From: an uncultured Pirellulaceae bacterium
GTDB taxonomy: Bacteria; Planctomycetota; Planctomycetia; Pirellulales; Pirellulaceae
DNA: 64,000 bases
Reading direction: 5' to 3'
Assembly: GCA_938083195.1 (NCBI GenBank)
Contig: CALKCK010000016.1
Span: forward strand, 50,942-114,941
Of the stretch, positions 17,882 to 25,053 are shown in pieces. Numbering within the stretch: the stretch's first letter is position 1; each line of letters opens with the position of its first letter. Position numbers and translations under genes: made by a program. The notes under the pieces were generated by a model. That model had not been told where the DNA came from. It saw only the letters and a program-made list of their open reading frames with translations, and did not search any database.

Positions 17882-18324
17882 AAATCAACACTCGATTGAC
17901 AAACCGCGGAATTACTGCGGCTCCAAAGCCAAAGAATCAACACCCCTGTCGCTGCTACTGGCAGTCCTTCACCAAGGATCCAGTAGAGCGGCATTGGGGC
18001 GGAAAAATCAATCCCGAACATCGTCAAACCGAGAACGATATGCAAGTAACCAAACAAGCGAACCAGAGGCCAATACCGAACGAGATTGAAGGAAACAAAG
18101 AACATCAAGGCACCATGCACCGCGTATAAAAGCGACGTTGATCTTGCTAAATAAAACGCGATTGCCGCATCGGGAAACTCACCAAGACCAAGCTGCTGAT
18201 GCAGATAATTGATAACCGAAGCGGGAAAAAATATCGGCACCACAGCCAACAACAACCCGGCGCCCGTTGCCGCCAAAATCACTCTCAATAATCGAAACGA
18301 AACAGATGGTTGGAGTGAATTCAT
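17878..18324 (-). CDS. small integral membrane protein of unknown function
   Basis: The 148-residue product has about four hydrophobic helices: LLRVILAATGAGLLLAVVPI, LLYAVHGALMFFVSFNLV, LFGYLHIVLGLTMFGI and GEGLPVAATGVLILWLW. The helix pattern resembles small planctomycete membrane proteins without assigned function. It is convergent with the DUF4465 gene, with a four-base overlap of stops. It is divergent from the Rieske oxygenase gene, with which it shares a 193-base intergenic region holding an inverted repeat. A role linked to either neighbour is not shown. Confidence 0.75.
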   Translation of the reverse strand: MNSLQPSVSFRLLRVILAATGAGLLLAVVPIFFPASVINYLHQQLGLGEFPDAAIAFYLARSTSLLYAVHGALMFFVSFNLVRYWPLVRLFGYLHIVLGLTMFGIDFSAPMPLYWILGEGLPVAATGVLILWLWSRSNSAVCQSSVDF

Positions 18325-18378
18325 TTTTTGGATTCTTAGAAGCCTTAAGTAGTTGAAATAATACCGATGAAGACAATC

Positions 18379-18409
18379 ACAGATTGGCTGCCCATCGACT
18401 GCAATCTGT
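18379..18409. promoter_or_regulatory. 8-bp inverted repeat in a divergent intergenic region
   Basis: ACAGATTG (18379-18386) and CAATCTGT (18402-18409) are perfect inverted copies spaced by 15 bases. They lie between the divergent membrane protein and Rieske oxygenase genes. Size and spacing suit a dimeric regulator site. No regulator gene is nearby. Confidence 0.35.
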
Positions 18410-18517
18410 CAATCGCTGCACCGCTCAACGCAATTGTATTTCCATCGCTGCGTCTAACACGAGAATACCATTTAGAATCGACTCGCCAACCCTGACCTCG
18501 CACGTTAAGATCGAATC

Positions 18518-19645
18518 ATGAACGAATTCACTCCAACCCCCAGATCGGCTCGAGGCGCCTACGGTATCGCCGGCGAATACGTGACTTCAGAGGTGATTTA
18601 CCAGAAAGAGTCTGCCTCTATTTTTTCCCGACGGTGGCTATGTGCTGGCCGGCTCGAAGAACTTGATCCGAAAAGTAGCTGTCTACCCATTTCGCTGGAG
18701 AATCAAAGTTTATTTCTCATTCGAGACGAGTCCGGGATTGTACGTGCCTTCCGTAATTTTTGCCGGCATCGGGGCAGTCAATTAGTGACCGAAACAAACT
18801 GTAGTTCCATGGGAAAACGGATTCAGTGCCCCTATCACGCATGGACCTACTCCCGTTCGGGTGATCTAACCTCGGCGCCCAACATGGCCGATGACGACAA
18901 CTTCGACGCAAAATCTCACGGACTGATGGAGGTTTGCTGTGAGGTCTTTGGCGGCTTCATCTGGATCAACTTCCATCCTGAGGAATCCGTTTCGCAATGG
19001 CTCCAACCCATCGCTCAGCATTTTCAAGATTGGCAAATCAGCGATCTGCGTATAACCCATGAGTTGGTCTATGACGTTCAGGCTAATTGGAAATTGATCT
19101 TTCAAAACTATAGCGAATGCTATCACTGTCCGATCGTTCACCCCATGCTCAACCGATTGACGCCTTACCAAGGTTCATCCAACGAACTGGACGAAGGACC
19201 CATCCTGGGCGGCCCAATGGGACTGGCGGAATCAAGTCAAACGATGTCCTGTGATGGAAAATTTGCGGGTCAGCCAATCGGAAATTTAAATCCAGATCAA
19301 CTCAGGTCAGTTTACTATTTTACCATCTGCCCCACGATGTTTCTGAGCCTCCATCCGGACTATGTCCTGATCCATCGAGTTGAGCGAATCGACACAGGGA
19401 ACAGCAAAGTAACCTGCCAGTTTCTATTTCCACCAGACACAACCGAACAGCAAACATTCGCACCCGATCAAGCCATTGAATTCTGGGATATAACCAACCG
19501 ACAGGATTGGGAAGTTTGCGAATTAGCGCAAAGGGGCATGTCAGACCCCGCCTATCTGCCTGGTCCCTACTCGCCTCTGGAAAGTGTCGTAGCGGCCTTT
19601 GACCGAAATTACCTATTGGAATTAGATTTAAAATCTGGGGATTAA
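18518..19645 (+). CDS. Rieske 2Fe-2S oxygenase, ring-hydroxylating alpha-subunit type
   Basis: The 375-residue product has a Rieske domain with the ligand pairs C82-R-H84 (in FCRHRGSQ) and C104-P-Y-H107 (in CPYHAWTY). The catalytic domain has NYSECYHCPIVH (residues 197-208), where His203 and His208 would bind the mononuclear iron. The arrangement resembles choline-monooxygenase-like and aromatic-ring dioxygenase alpha subunits. Such enzymes insert oxygen into a substrate using electrons from a separate reductase. No reductase or ferredoxin gene is next to it. The substrate is unknown. It is flanked by a divergent membrane gene and the convergent dnaE. Confidence 0.9.
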   Translation: MNEFTPTPRSARGAYGIAGEYVTSEVIYQKESASIFSRRWLCAGRLEELDPKSSCLPISLENQSLFLIRDESGIVRAFRNFCRHRGSQLVTETNCSSMGKRIQCPYHAWTYSRSGDLTSAPNMADDDNFDAKSHGLMEVCCEVFGGFIWINFHPEESVSQWLQPIAQHFQDWQISDLRITHELVYDVQANWKLIFQNYSECYHCPIVHPMLNRLTPYQGSSNELDEGPILGGPMGLAESSQTMSCDGKFAGQPIGNLNPDQLRSVYYFTICPTMFLSLHPDYVLIHRVERIDTGNSKVTCQFLFPPDTTEQQTFAPDQAIEFWDITNRQDWEVCELAQRGMSDPAYLPGPYSPLESVVAAFDRNYLLELDLKSGD

Positions 19646-19715
19646 AACCAGATAACCTCGGTAATTCAGTCTAGCGATATCCTTACAAAATCTATGACGC
19701 CAACACCAATTCAAA

Positions 19716-22700
19716 CTATCGCTTTCCCCACTTTTTGGGTTCAGCTTTGGCTGAAAGCGACTTGCGGTCAATTAACATCTCAACAGAGGTCTTACCGAGT
19801 AGATCGGTCAGTCGGTTGGTTAATTGTTCACTGATCTCCACTTTTCTATTGGAGTTCATTTCTACCCGCATCCCATCCTCAAGAATGATCTCAAATTTCA
19901 ACTGCCGATTACCAGGATACCCACGAATGATTTCGTAAACTGTTTTTAATCCGTCTTGACCATGAACTTGTTGATCGATCATGACCTTGATCCCATGGGT
20001 CAAATTCTCATCGAGCTGATCGATTGGAATCACTTTATCGACAATCATATTGGCTTCGTCACCACCTCGGTAATCCAGTCGCCCCTGGAGGACGACAATG
20101 GCATCTGACACAACGGCATCACCATGTTTTGCAAAATCCTGTGGCCACAGAATGCATCGAATTGCACCTTCCACATCCTCAAGATCAAACATGACGTATT
20201 TGGTAGGTGAATTCGCATCCCGTGGATTTTTAACGTGCGACTGCTTAACCGCCGAAATCATTCCACCAAGACTAACGCGGTCGCGGTCTTTTGTTCCCTC
20301 AAGTCCAGATGTTTTATGAGAGCAGTAACGTGCCAGTTGGGCTTCAAATTGCGCCAAAGGATGACTCGTCAAGTAAAATCCTAGAACCTCTTTTTCGGCA
20401 GTCAGCAACGCCCGCTCTTCCCACTCATCCATTTCTGGAAACACGACTTCTACATCTTCTGCATCGTCTTCATCATCGCCGCCAAAGAGATTCTTTTGAC
20501 CACTTTTTTTATCCGCCATCATCGCTGCACCCGCCTGGAGTGCGCGATCGGTTACGGCCGACAATTGAGAACGCTTAACCTCAAAACAATCCATCGCACC
20601 CGCTTTGATTAGCGTTTCGATAGACGATCGATTGCATCTCGATGACTCAATCCGCTCACAAAAATCAAAAATATCCTTGAATGGCCCATTCGTTTCCCGC
20701 TCCTCGGCAATGGCTGCGGCAGCAGATCCTCCACATCCTTTTACCGCCGACATTGCAAAATGAATCTTCCCTTCGGCGACAGTAAATTCGACCCCCGATT
20801 GATTAATACAAGGCGGTACGACCTCCACGCCCATCCGGTCACAATCTTCCATGTGTTCAACGAGTGAATCTTTACTAGTGAAATTACGACCAGGTATATC
20901 ACCAGTTAACAGTGCAGCCATGAACTCGACTGGATAATGCGCTTTTAAATAAGCCGTTTGCCAAGCAATCGCAGCATAAGCCGTCGAATGGCTCTTGTTG
21001 AAACCATAGCCGGCAAACTTAAGAATCATGTCCCACATATCTTGAGCGTCTTTTTTAGACAACCCTTGCTCTACCGCTCCAGCCATGTAAGCATCGTGAT
21101 TCGATGCAATGATTTTTTCTTTTTTCTTACTGATGGCTTTAATACAAGTGTACGCAGACGCAAGTGGAATCTTGCCAAGACGATTCAAAATCTGCATCAC
21201 CTGTTCCTGATAAACCATCACTCCGTTGGTCTCTTCAAGAATCTCTTTGAGGACGTCCAGCTTATACTCAGCCTCCCGACGGCCATGCTTGACATCGATG
21301 TACTGCTGAACCATTCCTCCTTCCAACGGCCCCGGTCGGTAAAGCGCATTGGTCGCGATGATATCTCGAAAATGGTCTGGCTTCATTTTTGAGAGTAAGT
21401 CGCGAATCCCGCCGCTCTCCAACTGGAAAACACCTTTGGTGTCGCCCGATTGCAGTAATTCAAACGTTAGCTGATCCTCGAGTGAGAAATCTAGGGGATC
21501 GACCGTCTCTCCCGTCGTTTGCTGGATCAATTTCACGGTATTACTGAGAATTGTAAGCGTTCGCAGTCCGAGGAAATCCATTTTCAACAGGCCAGCTGCC
21601 TCAACGTCATTCATAGACCACTGAGTAATTACATCTTCTTTACCAGCAACCCGCCCCAAGGGAACAAAGTCTGTCAAAGGTCCGTCGCTAATCACAACGG
21701 CAGCAGCATGCGTGCCAATATTTCGAGCCAGACCTTCAAGCTTAAGTGCGAACTCAAGCAACTCCGCGATTTCAGGATCACCTTCGTAGACCCCCTTTAA
21801 CTCATCGCTGGAATCAATCGCTTGCTGTAGAGAAATCCCCAGTTGATCAGGAACCATTGACGTAATTTGGTTCACGCGTGTTAACGGAATACCGAGCACG
21901 CGCCCCACATCTTTGATCGCCGCTCTAGCCTTCAGCGTCCCAAATGTACCAATCTGCGCTACGCTTTCTTCTCCGTACTTTTCTTTCACATACCGAATGA
22001 TTTCGCCGCGACGCTCCTTACAAAAATCGATATCGATATCCGGCGCCTCCAAACGATTTTCATCGAGAAAACGCTCAAACAGAAGACTGTACTTGATTGG
22101 ACAGACATGACTTAGATAAAGCGCATAACAAACAATCGCTCCTACACCACTACCACGCGCAGTAGATGGAATGTCTCGCTGGCGAGCCTGTTCGACAAAA
22201 TCCCAGCAGATCAAAAAGTAGTTCGCGAACCCGAGTTTATTGATAACGCCCAACTCTCGATTCAGTCGCGCCATGACCACTTCGGAAAGCTCGCCACCCG
22301 GCTTCATTTCCTCATTACCTTCGTAACGATCCAAGAGCCCCTTGAGACAAAGATCTCTTAGTTCGTCTTCCGGTGAACGATCTTCTGGTAAATCAAAGAC
22401 TGGAAAAAAACGTTCGCCAAGCTCGAGTTGGATATCAACCGTGTCAGCAATCTGCTGACTCCTCGCAACAGCATCCTCAAGACCCGGGAAACTTCGATAC
22501 ATTTCTTCAGGAGGGCGTAGATAAAATTGATCTCCCTCCATTTTCATCCGCTGACTATCAGTCCGGAACTTTCCCATATTGATACAAAGCATTACGTCCT
22601 GGGCTTCTGCGTCTTCACGATCAACGTAATGGCAGTCGCTGGTCGCTACCAACGGCAAGCCAACTTGCTGAGCGATTTCAACCGCTCCCTGCAGCTGTGG

Positions 22701-23279
22701 TTTCTGAATATCCACATTGTTGTTCATGATCTCAAGAAAATAACGATCGCCAAATACTCCGTGAAACCACTGAGCAACATTCTTAGCTTCCGCGAGGCTC
22801 TCCTCGGCACCGTTCCCCGAGCCGCGCAAAATTGCCCGACTAAATTCACTCGACACACACCCGCTCAGGCAAATAATTCCTTCGTTGTATTCTTCGAGCA
22901 ACTCCTTATCGATCCGCGGCTTGAAATAGAATCCGTCGAGACTGGCATGCGAAGCCATTTTGACAAGGTTTTTAAAACCCGTCGCATTCTGGCAAAGCAA
23001 AGTCAAGTGATAACTAGAGTCTTTACCCTTGCCACCTGATTTACTCTTGCGACTCCCAGGTGCGATGTAGGCTTCATACCCAATGATGGGATTAATATCT
23101 TTCGATTTACAGGCCCGATAAAACTCCAATGCCCCATGCATGTTACCGTGGTCAGTTAGCGCTAACGCATTCATTCCGTGATCGGCTGTCCGTTGAACCA
23201 ATTTCGGAATCGAACTGGCACCGTCGAGCAAACTGTAATGGCTATGGCAATGGAGATGAACAAACGGACGGTCAGACAT
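19716..23279 (-). CDS. dnaE: DNA polymerase III alpha subunit
   Basis: The 1187-residue product starts FVHLHCHSHYSLLDGASS, the PHP domain entry of DnaE. The polymerase core holds the acidic pair in EAPDIDIDFCKERR. FGYNKSHS-type and zinc-independent motifs follow in the form GFNKSHSTAYA, and YRPGPLEGGMV is intact. Near the C-terminus the OB-fold segment RVSLGGMISAVKQS is visible. Length and motif order are those of ordinary replicative DnaE1, which carries out leading and lagging strand synthesis. The start ATG 23279 gives the standard N-terminus. The gene is divergent from the coiled-coil gene at 23709. Confidence 0.97.
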   Translation of the reverse strand: MSDRPFVHLHCHSHYSLLDGASSIPKLVQRTADHGMNALALTDHGNMHGALEFYRACKSKDINPIIGYEAYIAPGSRKSKSGGKGKDSSYHLTLLCQNATGFKNLVKMASHASLDGFYFKPRIDKELLEEYNEGIICLSGCVSSEFSRAILRGSGNGAEESLAEAKNVAQWFHGVFGDRYFLEIMNNNVDIQKPQLQGAVEIAQQVGLPLVATSDCHYVDREDAEAQDVMLCINMGKFRTDSQRMKMEGDQFYLRPPEEMYRSFPGLEDAVARSQQIADTVDIQLELGERFFPVFDLPEDRSPEDELRDLCLKGLLDRYEGNEEMKPGGELSEVVMARLNRELGVINKLGFANYFLICWDFVEQARQRDIPSTARGSGVGAIVCYALYLSHVCPIKYSLLFERFLDENRLEAPDIDIDFCKERRGEIIRYVKEKYGEESVAQIGTFGTLKARAAIKDVGRVLGIPLTRVNQITSMVPDQLGISLQQAIDSSDELKGVYEGDPEIAELLEFALKLEGLARNIGTHAAAVVISDGPLTDFVPLGRVAGKEDVITQWSMNDVEAAGLLKMDFLGLRTLTILSNTVKLIQQTTGETVDPLDFSLEDQLTFELLQSGDTKGVFQLESGGIRDLLSKMKPDHFRDIIATNALYRPGPLEGGMVQQYIDVKHGRREAEYKLDVLKEILEETNGVMVYQEQVMQILNRLGKIPLASAYTCIKAISKKKEKIIASNHDAYMAGAVEQGLSKKDAQDMWDMILKFAGYGFNKSHSTAYAAIAWQTAYLKAHYPVEFMAALLTGDIPGRNFTSKDSLVEHMEDCDRMGVEVVPPCINQSGVEFTVAEGKIHFAMSAVKGCGGSAAAAIAEERETNGPFKDIFDFCERIESSRCNRSSIETLIKAGAMDCFEVKRSQLSAVTDRALQAGAAMMADKKSGQKNLFGGDDEDDAEDVEVVFPEMDEWEERALLTAEKEVLGFYLTSHPLAQFEAQLARYCSHKTSGLEGTKDRDRVSLGGMISAVKQSHVKNPRDANSPTKYVMFDLEDVEGAIRCILWPQDFAKHGDAVVSDAIVVLQGRLDYRGGDEANMIVDKVIPIDQLDENLTHGIKVMIDQQVHGQDGLKTVYEIIRGYPGNRQLKFEIILEDGMRVEMNSNRKVEISEQLTNRLTDLLGKTSVEMLIDRKSLSAKAEPKKWGKR

Positions 23280-23708
23280 AAAACGAGTCAGCCTCAGTTA
23301 AAAATTGATTTTGGATAAATGGAGCAATAATTCAAAATTGACCCCATTTAAAACTTTTCCCAATAGCGTTAAGGAGACCTGAGCACCCAACGCCAGCCTG
23401 TCAAAGGTTGTCGTCAGATGGTAACAAATCATCCGATTTTGACTATTGACCTAATCGCTCAGCGTTACTGCGCAAGCCCTGCTAAAAACCGTTAACGCGC
23501 ATCCCTCCACCGGTAATTTGTTTCCTAACCACTGGATTCATTGGAATCACGGATTGTAACGGTTTTTCGGGAATATGCGAAAACCACCTATTTCTCCTAC
23601 TTGCACGAATTCCTGACCTATGTTTTCAGCGAGGAACCAATTGGAAAACGACAATCCGCATTTTGGGAACCTATTTGATTTATTCGATTCCGCTTTAGTA
23701 GGCAAGCC
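23280..23708. other. intergenic region between dnaE and a divergent gene
   Basis: No gene is seen in these 429 bases. They contain the 11-bp inverted repeat listed at 23484-23567, and presumably the dnaE promoter on the minus strand. Confidence 0.5.
23484..23567. repeat. 11-bp perfect inverted repeat with 62-base spacer
   Basis: AAAAACCGTTA (23484-23494) and TAACGGTTTTT (23557-23567) are exact inverted copies. The right arm ends in five T residues, and by symmetry the left arm does so on the other strand. It could be a weak bidirectional terminator-like fold or two binding sites in opposite orientation. Confidence 0.6.
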
Positions 23709-24620
23709 ATGCCAACCTCGACAAAAGACAATACAGATTCAAAAAAACACAATGACGTTGCCGTCATTCTTGAGCATATCGAATTACTCGTCGAGTTGCA
23801 CGAAGAACAAAATGGCACCGATGTGACATCTGAACAGGAAAGCCTGCGCCGGAAACAAGAAAGTGGATTTCGAGAATTAGAAAGTCTGATCGACTTAAAA
23901 TTTAGAACACTTGAAAGTAAAATTGATTCGCTTTCAAAATCATTCAATGACCAATCAAAAGTCCTTGAAACCAGCGGCGTCTACGATCTTAAATCAGCTG
24001 ACTGGCTATTCCAAGAAGACAAAAAACAAGAGCTCGAAACTAACTTGGCGTCCGTGACTGAACAAATCACTCAAAAAACCGAATTCATCATTGGCTCTTT
24101 TGAAACCAGATTTGAAAATGTCCTCCAAGACATGGGGGAAAAATTTTCACAACTGGTTGAGCAATCCGACCAAACGACTCAGGATTCAACTGAAGAAGGC
24201 GAAGATACTTCGCATTGGGAAAAACAAAAGGAAGCCATGCTCTCAAAATATGGCATCGACTCCGATTATCGCGAGACAGACGGGTCACCGATCCCAGCCA
24301 GCACAAAACCAGCCAACCCAGCCAAAACCCACAAAAAACCAAAGAGTGAGGCACCGTCAGAAACACCTGTTGAGCAACATGACTCTGTCGATATTGATGA
24401 ATTAAAATCCGAACTCAATGATAAGCTCCGTGAAGCCGAAATCGAACTTTCAATTGGTAGAGCAAAAATCAGTCAACAGCAGGCTGAAATTGCCTCACGG
24501 CAAGTTGAACTAGAGCGTCGCAGCGAAGCGCTTGAGTCGAAACTAGCAGCTTGCCCCGATGGACCTGCTCGAAAAGCGGGCTTCCTGGACCGCTTAACGC
24601 GACACCTTCGTCGGGACTAA
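23709..24620 (+). CDS. coiled-coil protein of unknown function
   Basis: The 303-residue product is rich in Glu, Lys and Gln. Heptad-like stretches lie at about 30-160 (FRTLESKIDSLSKSF, ELETNLASVTEQI). A low-complexity Pro/Lys linker (STKPANPAKTHKKPKSEAP) sits near residues 195-215. The C-terminal helix reads LREAEIELSIGRAKISQQQAE. The last motif recurs in planctomycete proteins that I cannot assign. There is no signal peptide or membrane helix, so it is likely cytosolic. It is a stand-alone gene divergent from dnaE. Confidence 0.75.
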   Translation: MPTSTKDNTDSKKHNDVAVILEHIELLVELHEEQNGTDVTSEQESLRRKQESGFRELESLIDLKFRTLESKIDSLSKSFNDQSKVLETSGVYDLKSADWLFQEDKKQELETNLASVTEQITQKTEFIIGSFETRFENVLQDMGEKFSQLVEQSDQTTQDSTEEGEDTSHWEKQKEAMLSKYGIDSDYRETDGSPIPASTKPANPAKTHKKPKSEAPSETPVEQHDSVDIDELKSELNDKLREAEIELSIGRAKISQQQAEIASRQVELERRSEALESKLAACPDGPARKAGFLDRLTRHLRRD

Positions 24621-25053
24621 TCTCAATCTTGCATTAGTTGAATTCGAAAAAACGGGTCTTGGTGCCCCGTTGCCGATCAGCATGTATGCGTCCCCGAAGA
24701 TCAGCCATTAGGTTGATTGCTAGCACGAACAGCAATCGTGCTGCCCGACCCCAAAAACTTCTCGGCAACCTTCAAAGCGTGGGACCAAATCCATTTGGGG
24801 TTGTCCCTCAACCTTTCTTTTTGGTATTCCAACCTCGCCTTAATCGTCGTGGATCTGTGCGCCAGAATCGAACTGACGCTTGAACCAGATTCAACGTGAC
24901 GTTGGCCAACAAATTAACGGCATGGAAGCCGACGAGTGCTTTGAAGGACCGGATTTACTTGATCCGCCAATCAAATTGGGTGCTCGGTGCGACATGCCAA
25001 TATTGCCCAAGCCGAGTTTGCTACTCCAGCAAATTCACGATGGAAACAAAAAC
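24621..25053. other. gap with coding-like minus frame and a tRNA-like 3' fragment
   Basis: No intact gene is called. The minus strand is open from about 24912 to a stop at 24701-24703 and reads KARLEYQKERLRDNPKWIWS, which looks coding but lacks an ATG. A tRNA-like T-arm with CCA lies at 24850-24877 on the same strand. The plus frame of the downstream gene is also open from 24880, but its composition changes at ATG 25054, the preferred start. Confidence 0.4.

Noticed and set aside
19673..19723. AGCGATA/TATCGCT inverted repeat past the dnaE stop
   Set aside because: Widely spaced with no T-run; it probably arose by chance.
21181..22582. Several plus-strand open frames opposite dnaE
   Set aside because: dnaE motifs are intact on the minus strand; these frames have no recognisable features.
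24880..25053. Upstream in-frame extension of the DUF11 protein from TTG 24880
   Set aside because: The extra 58 residues lack family character and precede the membrane segment. ATG 25054 gives a conventional N-terminus.
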